DNA from: Marinimicrobium alkaliphilum
GTDB lineage: Bacteria > Pseudomonadota > Gammaproteobacteria > Pseudomonadales > Cellvibrionaceae
Assembly (NCBI RefSeq): GCF_003259155.1
Contig: NZ_QGMQ01000001.1
Location: forward strand, 711,394 to 775,393
Direction: 5' to 3'
DNA length: 64,000 nucleotides
In this document: positions 20,395-30,200 of the stretch, one piece after another
How the letters are laid out: each line of letters opens with the position of its first letter
Numbering within the stretch: position 1 is the first letter of the stretch
Position numbers and translations under genes: made by a program
The notes under the pieces: generated by a model
Databases searched by the model: none
Seen by the model: only the letters and a program-made list of their open reading frames with translations
What the model was told of the DNA's origin: nothing

Positions 20395-22812
20395 ATGGAT
20401 CACACAGACGTATCAGTATCCGCCACCAATGAGCTGCCTTTGCTGCCACTGCGCGATGTCGTGGTGTATCCGCATATGGTCATTCCGTTGTTTGTCGGCC
20501 GGGACAAGTCGATAGCGGCGTTGGAAAATGCCATGGCGACTGACAAGCAGGTATTACTGGTGGCCCAAAAGAATCCATCGGTAGATGACCCTGGTGCCAA
20601 AGACCTGTTTTCGGTGGGCACTGTAGCGACTGTTCTGCAATTGTTGAAGCTGCCCGACGGCACGGTAAAAGTGTTGGTCGAGGGTGGTGAGCGTGCGCGT
20701 ATTGAAAAAATCACGGAAGACCAGGGCTATTTTCGCGCACAAACCAGCGCCATGCCCGACGAGGCACTTGAAGGTAAGGAGTCAGAGGTTCTGGTTCAGT
20801 CTGCCATGAATCAGTTCGAAGAGTATGTGGGCCTGAGTAAAAAAGTGCCCGGCGAGGTTATGAATTCGCTTACCGGAATCGATGAGCCGAGTCGTTTGGC
20901 GGATACCATGGCCGCGCACATGGCATTGGAGCTACAGCAGAAACAGGCCGTGTTGGAAATGACCGATGTGCGTGCGCGCATCGAGCACTTGCTGGGCTTG
21001 ATTGAGGCGGAAATTGATTTGTTCCAGGTCGAGAAGAAAATTCGCGGCCGGGTCAAAAAGCAGATGGAGAAAAGCCAGCGCGAGTACTATCTGAACGAGC
21101 AAATGAAAGCGATTCAGAAAGAGCTTGGCGAGATGGGAGACGAGCATAACGAAGCCGAAGATCTCGAGCATAAAATTGCCGATGCCGGTATGCCCAAGGA
21201 TGCCGAAGAGAAAACGCTGGCAGAGCTGAACAAGCTTAAAATGATGTCGCCCATGTCGGCCGAGGCGTCGGTACTGCGGGCCTACATCGACTGGATGCTC
21301 AAGGTGCCCTGGAAAAAACGCAGTAAGGTGCGCCACGACCTGGTGCGCGCCGAGAGCGTCCTGGAAAAAGACCATTACGGTCTGGACGAAGTCAAAGAAC
21401 GCATTCTTGAATACTTGGCCGTGCAGAAACGGGTCAAGAAAATCAAGGGCCCGATCCTGTGTCTGGTAGGCCCCCCGGGGGTCGGTAAAACGTCCTTGGG
21501 TGAGTCGATCGCACGCGCAACCAATCGTCAATTTGTGCGCATGGCCCTCGGCGGTGTGCGCGACGAAGCTGAGATTCGCGGGCATCGCCGCACCTACATT
21601 GGCTCCCTGCCGGGCAAGCTGGTGCAAAAAATGGCCAAGGTCGGGGTTAAAAACCCGTTGTTCCTGCTCGACGAGATTGACAAAATGGGCATGGACAATC
21701 GTGGCGACCCTGCGTCGGCACTGCTCGAAGTGCTCGATCCGGAGCAGAACAATCACTTCAATGATCACTACCTGGAAGTGGATTACGACCTGTCGGATGT
21801 GATGTTTGTGTGCACCTCCAACTCCATGAATATTCCGGCACCGCTGCTCGATCGAATGGAGGTGATTCGTATCCCGGGTTATACCGAGGACGAGAAGCTC
21901 AATATCGCCAAACGCTACTTGGTTCCGAAACAGATGCGGCTCAATGGCTTGAAGGAAAACGAGCTCAAAGTGGATGATCAGGCGGTGCTCGACATCGTCC
22001 GTTATTACACCCGTGAAGCGGGCGTGCGCGGGCTGGAGCGGGAAATTGCCAAGCTGTGCCGCAAGGTGGTTACCCGCCATGTGCGCGACAAGCGCGTGAC
22101 CAAGGATCAGATCACCAGCGAGCTGATTGAAGATTTTCTGGGCGTGCGTAAGTTCGATTTCGGGCGCGCGGAGGTCAACAACCAGGTAGGGCAGGTGACC
22201 GGCCTGGCCTGGACCCAGGTAGGTGGCGAGTTGCTGACCATTGAAACCTCGGCGGTAAAAGGTAAAGGCCGGGTGATCAAAACCGGTTCGCTGGGCGATG
22301 TAATGCAGGAGTCAATTCAAGCGGCTTTGACTGTGGTGCGTTCGCGCGCCCAGGTGCTCGGTATCGCGCCGGATTATCACGAAAAAACCGATTTGCACAT
22401 TCATGTGCCTGAGGGCGCCACACCCAAAGACGGCCCGAGCGCGGGTGTTGGTATGTGTACCGCGTTGGTGTCTGTGCTCACCCGAATTCCAGTGCGGGCC
22501 GATGTTGCCATGACCGGCGAGATCACCCTGCGGGGCGAGGTGTTGCGCATTGGTGGGCTGAAAGAGAAGCTTCTCGCGGCACACCGTGGCGGCATCAAAA
22601 CGGTGATTATTCCAGCCGACAACGAGCGCGACCTGAAAGAGATCCCCGACAATATCAAACAGGATCTGGTCATCAAGCCGGTCAAATGGATTGATGATGT
22701 TCTGCAGGTCGCCTTGCAGGATATGCCCAAACCGCTCTCTGATGAGGAGTATCAGGCGTTGGAGCAGGAAGCACAAAGACGGGCGGATGACAAACGCATT
22801 AACACCCATTAA
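20395..22812 (+). CDS. lon: ATP-dependent protease Lon
   Basis: Homo-oligomeric AAA+ serine protease (805 aa) that degrades misfolded and regulatory proteins. The N-terminal substrate domain (LPLLPLRDVVVYPHMVIPLFVGR, given here as LPLLPLRDVVVYP then HMVIPLFVGR) precedes the AAA+ core with Walker A GPPGVGKTSLGESIAR and Walker B LFLLDEIDKMG. The protease domain has the Ser/Lys dyad in PKDGPSAGVGM and GGLKEKLLAAHRGG. A heat-shock-like promoter lies upstream. The length matches the family. Confidence 0.98.
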   Translation: MDHTDVSVSATNELPLLPLRDVVVYPHMVIPLFVGRDKSIAALENAMATDKQVLLVAQKNPSVDDPGAKDLFSVGTVATVLQLLKLPDGTVKVLVEGGERARIEKITEDQGYFRAQTSAMPDEALEGKESEVLVQSAMNQFEEYVGLSKKVPGEVMNSLTGIDEPSRLADTMAAHMALELQQKQAVLEMTDVRARIEHLLGLIEAEIDLFQVEKKIRGRVKKQMEKSQREYYLNEQMKAIQKELGEMGDEHNEAEDLEHKIADAGMPKDAEEKTLAELNKLKMMSPMSAEASVLRAYIDWMLKVPWKKRSKVRHDLVRAESVLEKDHYGLDEVKERILEYLAVQKRVKKIKGPILCLVGPPGVGKTSLGESIARATNRQFVRMALGGVRDEAEIRGHRRTYIGSLPGKLVQKMAKVGVKNPLFLLDEIDKMGMDNRGDPASALLEVLDPEQNNHFNDHYLEVDYDLSDVMFVCTSNSMNIPAPLLDRMEVIRIPGYTEDEKLNIAKRYLVPKQMRLNGLKENELKVDDQAVLDIVRYYTREAGVRGLEREIAKLCRKVVTRHVRDKRVTKDQITSELIEDFLGVRKFDFGRAEVNNQVGQVTGLAWTQVGGELLTIETSAVKGKGRVIKTGSLGDVMQESIQAALTVVRSRAQVLGIAPDYHEKTDLHIHVPEGATPKDGPSAGVGMCTALVSVLTRIPVRADVAMTGEITLRGEVLRIGGLKEKLLAAHRGGIKTVIIPADNERDLKEIPDNIKQDLVIKPVKWIDDVLQVALQDMPKPLSDEEYQALEQEAQRRADDKRINTH

Positions 22813-22821
22813 AGGGCGTTT

Positions 22822-22850
22822 CAGGGGTGTCGGTGATTGGCCCCTGTTTT
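22822..22850 (+). terminator. weak terminator after lon
   Basis: A 6-bp stem CAGGGG (22822-22827) with CCCCTG (22841-22846) is followed by four T residues, 10 nt past the lon stop. The loop is long (13 nt), so strength is doubtful. Confidence 0.4.
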
Positions 22851-23137
22851 GCAGTGATTCCGAGCCGTCGGCGAGCGGATTGTGAACCGGTGGGCATTTT
22901 ATGGTCAAAAAGTGCCCAAAACGGGCGCCAGGCGGCATAAACCCTCAGTGGTTGCTTGACCCGCCCATGCACAGTTGGTATAAATCGCAATTCGTCAGCC
23001 TTGCTGGGGCGCCGGAGAATTAGCGCACCCGGAGAAATTACCGATAGGTCGGATCGCATTACTGCGTTGAGGCCAATTTAACAACTGACAGAATAAACTA
23101 CGTCGATTTCTGAACTGAAAATCAAAAGGGGTAAAGT
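22851..23137 (+). other. lon-hupB intergenic region
   Basis: The gap between lon and hupB is 325 bp. It holds the weak lon terminator, the hupB promoter at 22956-22984 and a leader of about 150 nt. GGGCA (around 22892) and TGCCC (around 22911) can pair loosely. No ORF of coding quality was found. Confidence 0.6.
22956..22984 (+). promoter_or_regulatory. sigma70 promoter for hupB
   Basis: TTGACC (22956-22961) and TATAAA (22979-22984) are spaced by 17 nt, close to consensus. It would give an mRNA leader of about 150 nt before the hupB GTG. Confidence 0.75.
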
Positions 23138-23413
23138 GTGAATAAATCCGAGCTTATCGAAGCCATCGCCGCTTCTGCAGACATTCCGAAAGCGGCAGCT
23201 GGCCGTGCCTTGGACGCCATGGTAGACAACATCACCGGCGCCCTGAAAAGTGGTGACCAGGTTGTACTGGTTGGTTTTGGTACCTTTGCTGTTAAAGAGC
23301 GTGCCGCGCGTACCGGTCGCAACCCGCAAACCGGCGCAGAGATCAAAATCCCTGCGGCTAAAGTACCTGGCTTCAAAGCAGGTAAAGCGCTGAAAGACGC
23401 CGTAAACAGCTAA
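23138..23413 (+). CDS. hupB: DNA-binding protein HU-beta
   Basis: Nucleoid-associated HU protein (91 aa) that bends and compacts DNA as a dimer. It starts [20 protein letters not shown] and has the DNA-binding arm signature [21 protein letters not shown] (read as [12 protein letters not shown], then RTGRNPQTG). The start is GTG 23138 with AAAGGGG upstream. Position between lon and ppiD is conserved in gammaproteobacteria and supports HU-beta over HU-alpha or IHF. Confidence 0.97.
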   Translation: MNKSELIEAIAASADIPKAAAGRALDAMVDNITGALKSGDQVVLVGFGTFAVKERAARTGRNPQTGAEIKIPAAKVPGFKAGKALKDAVNS

Positions 23414-23483
23414 GCAGCGTATTGACGCGGCAAACCTGACGCAGGCTCTGCGCGAGACTGTCGGCAAGCAAGCGGTGTTAATG

Positions 23484-23512
23484 AAGGCGCATCTTGATGG
23501 TGCGCCTTTTTT
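23484..23512 (+). terminator. Rho-independent terminator after hupB
   Basis: An 8-bp stem AAGGCGCA/TGCGCCTT (23484-23491 with 23501-23508) with a 9-nt loop runs into a T-tract. Confidence 0.75.
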
Positions 23513-23588
23513 CGTTAGATTGTAAGAATCATAAAATCCCCGGGCGCAGGTCCGGTACAAGACTCTCAGTAGATGGTAGGAGCGCAGC

Positions 23589-25457
23589 ATGTTGCAGAAT
23601 CTCCGGGAAAACAGTAAAGGGCTGGTGGCCGGCCTTTTGATCGGTTTTCTCGTTATTATTTTCGCGTTATCCGGCTCGGAAGCCCTTTTCATGGGCGGTA
23701 GCAGTGGCGAGGGCGTGGAGGTCAGCGTCGACGGTGAACGCATCAGCGAGATTGATATCAATCGCGCCGTAAATATGCAGCGCCAGCAGCTGCGCAACAT
23801 GTACGGCGACTCTGTGCCGTCCGAGTTTCTCTCTGATGAGCGCCTGCGGGAGCCGGTTGTCGAAAGCCTGATCCAGCGCAAGGCGATGGCCGTGGCGGCG
23901 CGCAGTGCGGGAATGTCGGTGAGCGATGATCAGGTCAACCAGATTATTCTGGCTGAGCCGATGTTTCGGGGTGAGGATGACAGCTTTGACAGCCAGCGCT
24001 TCCAGCAAATCCTGCGAGCCCAGGGCTTTACCCCGTCGACTTATCGCGCAGCACTGCGTGAGGATCTTCTGATTGAGCAATTGGTGGCCGGTATCGCCGG
24101 CTCGAGCTTTATCACTGAGGCCGAGTTGGCAAGGGCTGTTGCCCTGAACTACCAGACCCGCGATTTCAGCTACGTGACCATTGCGGGAGATGAGGTTCGT
24201 GCCAGCCTGGAGATTTCCGACGCTGAGCTGGAAGCATTCTACCAGGGCAGCCCTGAGGTTTTTACCCAGCCCGAGCGGGTGGCCGTTGATTATATCGACC
24301 TGAGCGTTGAGAACATTGCCGCGACCATGGATGTTCCCGAGCGCCAGATCCGCGAGCAGTATGAGCAAGAAGCCGCGAACTACGCCGGTGCTGCCGAGCG
24401 CAACGCTGCGCACATCCTGCTGGATGACGGCGATCGCGCGCTGGCCGACGAGCTTTACCAGCGGCTGGCGCAAGGTGAGGATTTTGCCGCCTTGGCGGCT
24501 GAGTACTCAGTGGATTCCGGCAGCCGCAACCAGGGCGGCGAGTTGGGCTATACCGCGGGCGACATGTTCCCGGATGCCTTTGAATCTGCGCTGGCGGACT
24601 TGAGTGTTGGCGACGTATCCGAGCCCGTGAGCACGGAAGCGGGCATCCACCTGATCAAGCTGCTCGACGAGCGCGGTGGCGAAGCCCCCAGTTTTGAAGA
24701 GCAGCGCGAGCGTATCGCCCGCCAGCTGCGTCGCGCTCGTGCCGAAGGTGAGTTCGCTGTGCTTCTGGAGCGCCTTCGCGATCTGGCCTACGTGGCCGAG
24801 GATCTGGCTGAGGTGGCGGATGAATTGGGACTTGAGGTTGGCAATACCGGTCTTTTCCCGCGCTCAGGTGGTCAAGGCGTGGCTGCGCAGCGTCAGGTGA
24901 TCGACGCCGCGTTCTCGGACGTGGTTCTGGAGTACGGTGAGGCGAGCGACGCCATCGAGCTTGGCCCGGACCGCGTTGTTGTGGTTAAAAAGACGGACTT
25001 CCAGGACTCCTATGTGCAATCGCTGGACGACGTGCGTGAACAGGCCCTGGAGATGCTTCGGGACGAGCGTGTACGCGAGCAGGTGGCGAGCCGGGGCGAA
25101 GCCCTCAAACAGGCTCTGGCGTCCGGTCAGAGCCTTGCACAGGCCGCTGAAGAGGCGGGCCTGGAGGTGCGCACTGTTTCCGGTGTGACCCGTGATGCCG
25201 GCGAGCCGGGACGTGCACTCTTGCGCCATGCTTTCGCTTTGCCACGGCCGAGTGCAACGCCCTCGGTCGCCGGTCAGCACCTGAACGGCGGCAACTACGC
25301 GGTGATCGAGTTGACCGCTGTGGAAGACGGCCGGATGGAGGAGCGTGAGCCTGAGGAGATCGAGTCACTGCGTGCTCGCTTGAGCAGTCAGGTCGGTTCT
25401 TCCGATTACAGCAGCTTCCAGACGGCGCTGCGTGAACGGGTTGAAATCAGCCGCTAA
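23589..25457 (+). CDS. ppiD: SurA N-domain/PpiC-type periplasmic folding factor PpiD
   Basis: Inner-membrane-anchored periplasmic chaperone (622 aa) next to the Sec translocon. The N-terminus has one membrane helix (about 12-33, GLVAGLLIGFLVIIFALSGS). A SurA_N-like domain (about 45-180) with VVESLIQRKAMA follows, then one parvulin domain (about 265-360) with NAAHILLDDGD and GGELGYTAGDMFPDAFESAL, and a helical C-terminal region. The parvulin domain may be weakly active, as in E. coli PpiD. It ends with a strong terminator. Confidence 0.93.
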   Translation: MLQNLRENSKGLVAGLLIGFLVIIFALSGSEALFMGGSSGEGVEVSVDGERISEIDINRAVNMQRQQLRNMYGDSVPSEFLSDERLREPVVESLIQRKAMAVAARSAGMSVSDDQVNQIILAEPMFRGEDDSFDSQRFQQILRAQGFTPSTYRAALREDLLIEQLVAGIAGSSFITEAELARAVALNYQTRDFSYVTIAGDEVRASLEISDAELEAFYQGSPEVFTQPERVAVDYIDLSVENIAATMDVPERQIREQYEQEAANYAGAAERNAAHILLDDGDRALADELYQRLAQGEDFAALAAEYSVDSGSRNQGGELGYTAGDMFPDAFESALADLSVGDVSEPVSTEAGIHLIKLLDERGGEAPSFEEQRERIARQLRRARAEGEFAVLLERLRDLAYVAEDLAEVADELGLEVGNTGLFPRSGGQGVAAQRQVIDAAFSDVVLEYGEASDAIELGPDRVVVVKKTDFQDSYVQSLDDVREQALEMLRDERVREQVASRGEALKQALASGQSLAQAAEEAGLEVRTVSGVTRDAGEPGRALLRHAFALPRPSATPSVAGQHLNGGNYAVIELTAVEDGRMEEREPEEIESLRARLSSQVGSSDYSSFQTALRERVEISR

Positions 25458-25479
25458 GGGTTGGCCCAAGTGATCGCCC

Positions 25480-25516
25480 AAAAGCCCCGCCAGCAACATG
25501 CTGGCGGGGCTTTTTT
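25480..25516 (+). terminator. Rho-independent terminator after ppiD
   Basis: A perfect 16-bp stem (25480-25495 with 25499-25514) around a 3-nt loop ends in a run of six T residues. It is the strongest terminator in the window. Confidence 0.92.
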
Positions 25517-25524
25517 GTGAGTGC

Positions 25525-25554
25525 TTGTGTTAGTTTAACCAGTGTGCATAGAAT
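25525..25554 (+). promoter_or_regulatory. promoter candidate for the peptidase-opp operon
   Basis: TTGTGT (25525-25530) and TAGAAT (25549-25554) are spaced by 18 nt, just after the ppiD terminator and 53 nt before the peptidase ATG. The -35 match is only 3 of 6. Confidence 0.4.
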
Positions 25555-25606
25555 AGCTTTTTACCGGATCGAACTGTCACATATTTGCTTTGAGGGGATA
25601 ACAACA

Positions 25607-27655
25607 ATGTTTGCCAATAGCGGGAAGGGGCCAATGGCCAGGTTGCTGGTTTTGACAGGGATGCTGGCATTGGCTGCGGGCTGTGCACAACAGCCCAGGG
25701 GTGAGTCATCGCCTGAGGCGCTTTCGTGGCCAGACCTTGAGAACGCTGAGGCACAGGAGTTTGTCGCCCGGTGTGAGGCAGACCTGGTGTTGGCGCGCGG
25801 GCAGCTTGCTGCACTGGAAGACCCGCAAACGCCGCTCAGTGATTTAGGCTTGCTGGAGGCCATTAACGATTTGGATATCGTGGTCAACCGCATCTCGGGG
25901 CGCTCCAGCCTGATGCGCAACGTCCACCCCGATGAGCAAGTGCGTTCCGCTGCCGATGCCTGCCAACAAAATCTCGTGCCCCTGGGCAGTGATATCAGTT
26001 TATCGCGCCCCCTCTATCAGCGCCTGAGCCAGGTTGACCTTGAGCCGCTGTCGACGCTGGATCGCCGGTTTGTCGAGAAAATGCTCCAAGGCTATCAGCG
26101 TTCCGGTGTTGATCGGGACGAGACTACCCGCCAGAGAATCAGGGCGCTCAACGAGCGTATCAACCAGCTGGGCCAAGATTTCAATCGCAACATCCGCGAG
26201 GATACCCGACAGCTGCTGATTGAGCCGGAGCGCCTGAGCGGTGTGCCCGAGGACTTCATCGAGTCGCGCCTCAACGACGATGGCAAAGTTGTGGTCAGTA
26301 CCGATTACCCCGACTACTTTCCCGTGATGCGTTATGCCGAGGAGGATGAGCTGCGCCGTGAACTGTACCTGCTGTTCCGCCAGCGGGCTTACCCGGAAAA
26401 CGATGAGGTGCTAAGTGAACTGTTCGCGGCCCGTCACGAGTTGGCCACGCTGTTGGGCTATGACAGCTATGCGCACTATGTTACCGAAGACAAGATGATC
26501 GAAACGCCTGAGAATGCCCAGGCGTTTATTGACCGTATCAGCGGAATCGCTGAGCCCCGCGCTCAACGGGATTACCAGGTGCTGCTCGAGCGTCTGCGCG
26601 AGATCGATCCACAGGCAGAACGAGTCGAGGACTGGCAGAAAACCTATCTCGAAGAACTGATCAAGCAGGAAAGGTTCGATATCGACTCGCGCGAGCTGCG
26701 TGGCTACTTCCATTACGATAAGGTCAAGCAGGGCATTTTTGACCTGACCGAAACACTCTTTGGGGTGACGATTCATCCCTGGGAGACGGACACCTGGCAC
26801 GAGTCAGTCAGTGCCTATGAGATTCGCGACGGCGATCAGGTACTGGGGCAGTTTTACCTGGATATGCACCCGCGCTCGGGCAAGTTCAACCATGCGGCGG
26901 CGTTTACCAAACGCAGTGGCGTAGAAGGTCGTCAGTTGCCGCTTGTGGCGCTGGTGTGCAACTTCCCGGGGGGGGAGGGCAGTTCCGGCTATATGGAACA
27001 CTCGGATGTGAAGACCTTCCTACACGAATTTGGTCACCTGTTGCACGCCATTTTTGGCGGTCACCAGCCCAGGCTGAGTATGTCGGGTATTCGTACGGAA
27101 TGGGATTTTGTCGAGGCTCCGTCCCAGATGCTGGAGGAATGGGTCTGGGACAGCGAAACCTTGAGCAACTTCGCACGCAATGAACAGGGAGAGGTGATTC
27201 CGGCAGACCTGGTTGAGCGTATGAATGCTGGGCGTGACTTTGGTCGCGGACTCTGGGTGCAGCACCAGATGTTCTACGCCGCCCTGTCATTAAATTACTA
27301 TAATCGCGATCCCGAGGGGATGGATCTGACAGCCATGTCGCGCGATCTGCAGGCGGAGTATTCACCGTTCCGCTATGTGGATGACACTTATTTTCACGCC
27401 ACCTTTGGGCACCTTTACGGCTACTCCGCCATCTACTACACCTATATGTGGTCACTGGTGATGGCCATGGATAAGTTCAGCGAGTTCAAGACTCACGGTA
27501 TGCTCAATACCGAGGTGGCACAACGTTACCGGGATAAGGTACTGGCACCTGGCGGCAGCCGCGACGCGGCTGATCTGGTCGAGGATTTTCTGGGCCGCCC
27601 CTACAGTTTTGATGCGTTTGCCGAGATGTTGGAGGATGGTCCGAGCCATGATTAA
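25607..27655 (+). CDS. lipoprotein M3-family oligopeptidase
   Basis: Zinc metallopeptidase of the M3 (thimet oligopeptidase) family (682 aa). The active site is HEFGHLLHAIFGG (HExxH, about residue 475), followed by FVEAPSQMLEEWVW, which carries the third zinc ligand Glu. ATG 25607 gives a lipoprotein signal peptide ending LALAAGC with Cys near residue 26. This is unusual, because the well-known M3 enzymes OpdA and Dcp lack a lipid anchor. Inference: it trims oligopeptides in the periplasm. The next gene, a peptide-binding protein, overlaps its end by 8 nt, so both are one operon. Confidence 0.9.
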   Translation: MFANSGKGPMARLLVLTGMLALAAGCAQQPRGESSPEALSWPDLENAEAQEFVARCEADLVLARGQLAALEDPQTPLSDLGLLEAINDLDIVVNRISGRSSLMRNVHPDEQVRSAADACQQNLVPLGSDISLSRPLYQRLSQVDLEPLSTLDRRFVEKMLQGYQRSGVDRDETTRQRIRALNERINQLGQDFNRNIREDTRQLLIEPERLSGVPEDFIESRLNDDGKVVVSTDYPDYFPVMRYAEEDELRRELYLLFRQRAYPENDEVLSELFAARHELATLLGYDSYAHYVTEDKMIETPENAQAFIDRISGIAEPRAQRDYQVLLERLREIDPQAERVEDWQKTYLEELIKQERFDIDSRELRGYFHYDKVKQGIFDLTETLFGVTIHPWETDTWHESVSAYEIRDGDQVLGQFYLDMHPRSGKFNHAAAFTKRSGVEGRQLPLVALVCNFPGGEGSSGYMEHSDVKTFLHEFGHLLHAIFGGHQPRLSMSGIRTEWDFVEAPSQMLEEWVWDSETLSNFARNEQGEVIPADLVERMNAGRDFGRGLWVQHQMFYAALSLNYYNRDPEGMDLTAMSRDLQAEYSPFRYVDDTYFHATFGHLYGYSAIYYTYMWSLVMAMDKFSEFKTHGMLNTEVAQRYRDKVLAPGGSRDAADLVEDFLGRPYSFDAFAEMLEDGPSHD

Positions 27656-29273
27656 GCGTTACTTTTTTTGCGTATTGAGTACTTTGGTAGTGCTGGGGCT
27701 GGCGGCCTGTTCCGATGACCAGAAAACGCCGGTGGAGCTGGGCAATGAGCAGCAGATCCTGCATATGGGTAACGGCGACGAGCCCTCGGATGTGGATCCG
27801 CATACCACTACCGGTATTCCCGAGCGCAATATCCAGGTGGCGCTGTTTGAGGGCTTGGTGGGCAAGGACCCGGAAACCCTGGACATCGTTCCGGCAGCGG
27901 CGGAATCCTGGGAGGTGTCCGAGGACGGTCTGACCTACCGTTTCCAGTTGCGCGAGAATGCGCGCTGGTCCAATGGCGATCCTCTCACCGCCGAGGATTT
28001 CGTGTGGTCCTGGCGCCGCGCATTGTTGCCCGCCCTGGGTAATCAGTACGCTTATTCACTCTACAGTGTACGCAATGCGGAAGCGTTTAATCGCGGTGAG
28101 CTGGATGATTTCAGCGAGGTTGGTGTCAGCGCGCTGGGTGAGCGTGAGTTGAAAGTCGAGTTGACCCGGCCAGTACCCTATTTTCTGGAGCTGCTTGATC
28201 ATCACAGTATGTATCCGGTACATCGGGCCACCATTGAAGCTCACGGCCGTGAAGATCAGCGCGGCAGTCGTTGGAGCCGACCAGAGAATTTTGTGGGCAA
28301 CGGCCCCTTTGTGCTCAAACGCTGGGTGCCTAATCAGGTGGTCGTAGTCGCGCGCAATCCCGGCTACTGGGATGCCGAGTCGGTACACCTGAACGAAATC
28401 CATTTTCACCCAGTGCAGCAGCCGTCTACTGAGGAGCGCATGTATCGGGCAGGGCAGTTGCATATCACCAACACCTTGCCCGAGGAACTGATTCCGCGCT
28501 ACCGGGGACAGGATCACCCGGCGCTGCGCAGTTTTCCTTTCTATGCCACCTATTACTACGAGTTCAACACTCAAAAGCCGCCACTCGATGATGTGCGGGT
28601 GCGTCAGGCTCTGGCCTACTCCCTCAACCGCGAGCAGATTACCGATCAATTGTTGCAGGGCGGGCAGACGCCGGCCTTTCATATGACCCCGCCTGGCGCG
28701 GCGGGATACGAAGCTGAGGCGAGAGTGCCTTATGACCCGGGGCGCGCGCGCGCGTTGTTGGCTGAGGCCGGTTACCCCGGCGGGCAGAACTTTCCGTCGT
28801 TGACACTGCTCTACAACACCATGGAAAGCCACCAACGTATCGCGGTGGTGATTCAGCAAATGTGGAAGCGCGAACTCGGCATCGACATCAACTTGCGCAA
28901 TCAGGACTGGCGAGTGTTTCTGGCCAGCAAACGCTCCGGTGAGCACGATATTGCCCGAGCCGGCTGGGTAGGGGATTACTATGACCCGAATACCTTTCTC
29001 GATTTGTTTGTTGCCGACGGCGGCAACAATGATACTGGCTGGTCTCATGCCCGCTACGATGAGCTGATCGCACGCGCAGCCAATGCGGATGATGAGCAGC
29101 AGCGCCTGAACTATTTTCAGGAAGCCGAGGCGATTCTGATGGAGGAGGTGCCCATCATTCCGATTTATTTTTATTATCGCAACCACCTGGTTGCGCCGTC
29201 GGTGCAGGGCTGGCACAGCAACGCCATGGATCATTACTCCTACAAGGGTGTACGTCTCGAGGCACAGCCGTAA
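27648..29273 (+). CDS. peptide ABC transporter substrate-binding lipoprotein (OppA-like)
   Basis: Family 5 extracellular solute-binding protein (541 aa). The signal peptide ends LGLAAC with lipid Cys20. SBP_bac_5 features are EPSDVDPHTTTGIPERNIQ, YRFQLRENARWSNGDPLTAEDFVWSW (read in two parts), NGPFVLKRWVPNQVVVVARN and VRQALAYSLNRE. It captures oligopeptides for the permease pair that follows. ATG 27648 overlaps the M3 peptidase stop by 8 nt; oppB begins 3 nt after its own stop. Confidence 0.93.
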   Translation: MIKRYFFCVLSTLVVLGLAACSDDQKTPVELGNEQQILHMGNGDEPSDVDPHTTTGIPERNIQVALFEGLVGKDPETLDIVPAAAESWEVSEDGLTYRFQLRENARWSNGDPLTAEDFVWSWRRALLPALGNQYAYSLYSVRNAEAFNRGELDDFSEVGVSALGERELKVELTRPVPYFLELLDHHSMYPVHRATIEAHGREDQRGSRWSRPENFVGNGPFVLKRWVPNQVVVVARNPGYWDAESVHLNEIHFHPVQQPSTEERMYRAGQLHITNTLPEELIPRYRGQDHPALRSFPFYATYYYEFNTQKPPLDDVRVRQALAYSLNREQITDQLLQGGQTPAFHMTPPGAAGYEAEARVPYDPGRARALLAEAGYPGGQNFPSLTLLYNTMESHQRIAVVIQQMWKRELGIDINLRNQDWRVFLASKRSGEHDIARAGWVGDYYDPNTFLDLFVADGGNNDTGWSHARYDELIARAANADDEQQRLNYFQEAEAILMEEVPIIPIYFYYRNHLVAPSVQGWHSNAMDHYSYKGVRLEAQP

Positions 29274-29276
29274 GTC

Positions 29277-30200
29277 ATGGGGCGCTATCTGCTCAAGCGC
29301 CTGGCGTTGGCGATCCCCGTGTTGCTGGCGGTGGTGACCATCACCTTTTTTATGGTGCGGTTGGCCCCGGGTGGGCCTTTCGATATGGAGCGCAATGTGC
29401 CCGCCGAGGTCACAGCCAACCTCAACGCGCAATACAATCTGGACGCTCCCCTGTGGCGCCAGTACGTGGACTACCTCGGTGATCTGGCCCGCGGTGATTT
29501 TGGGCCCTCGTTTCGCTACGCCAGCCGTTCGGTCAACGAAATGATCGGCGCGGGCTTTCCGATCACCCTGGAGTTGGGCCTGTACGCGATTCTGTTTGCA
29601 CTGCTGGTCGGTATGCCCGCCGGCATACTGGCTTCGCTCAGACCCAATAGTGCCCAGGATTATGTCCCCATGTCGGCTGCGATGATTGGCATTTGCCTGC
29701 CTTCGTTTGTATTGGGGCCCATGCTGATTCTGGTGTTCGGGATCTGGTTGGGTTGGCTGCCGGTGTCGGGGTGGGGCATTAACCCCGGAGACAAGGTCCT
29801 GCCAGCGATTACCCTGGGTTCCACCTATGCCGCCTACATCGCCCGTATCACCCGCGGGGGGATGCTCGATATCCTGTCACAGGATTTTATTCGTACGGCC
29901 CGTGCCAAAGGTTTGTCCACCTGGCGTATCGTGCGCGTACACGCGCTGCGCGGAGGCGTGGCGCCCGTGGTGTCTTTTCTCGGGCCGGCGCTGGCGGGCT
30001 TGCTGGCGGGTTCTTTCGTTGTGGAAACCATTTTCCAGATTCCCGGTCTTGGGCGTTTTTATATTCAGGCGGCCTTTAATCGCGACTACACCATGATTTT
30101 GGGTACTACCGTGTTTCTGTCCGCCTTGATCATTTTATTTAACCTTCTCGCAGATGTTGTGTTGGTATGGCTGAATCCGCAGTTGCGCAAGAATCTCTGA
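29277..30200 (+). CDS. peptide ABC transporter permease (OppB-like)
   Basis: Inner-membrane permease (307 aa) with about six membrane helices. The N-terminus GRYLLKRLALAIPVLLAVVT is the usual OppB/DppB first helix. The EAA coupling motif is seen as FIRTARAKGLSTWRIVRVHALR. It pairs with the OppC-like subunit encoded downstream, whose frame it overlaps by 34 nt. Confidence 0.94.
   Translation: MGRYLLKRLALAIPVLLAVVTITFFMVRLAPGGPFDMERNVPAEVTANLNAQYNLDAPLWRQYVDYLGDLARGDFGPSFRYASRSVNEMIGAGFPITLELGLYAILFALLVGMPAGILASLRPNSAQDYVPMSAAMIGICLPSFVLGPMLILVFGIWLGWLPVSGWGINPGDKVLPAITLGSTYAAYIARITRGGMLDILSQDFIRTARAKGLSTWRIVRVHALRGGVAPVVSFLGPALAGLLAGSFVVETIFQIPGLGRFYIQAAFNRDYTMILGTTVFLSALIILFNLLADVVLVWLNPQLRKNL

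Noticed and set aside
20932..22080. A 382-codon open frame on the minus strand
   Set aside because: It is antisense to lon and has no plausible domain or start site.
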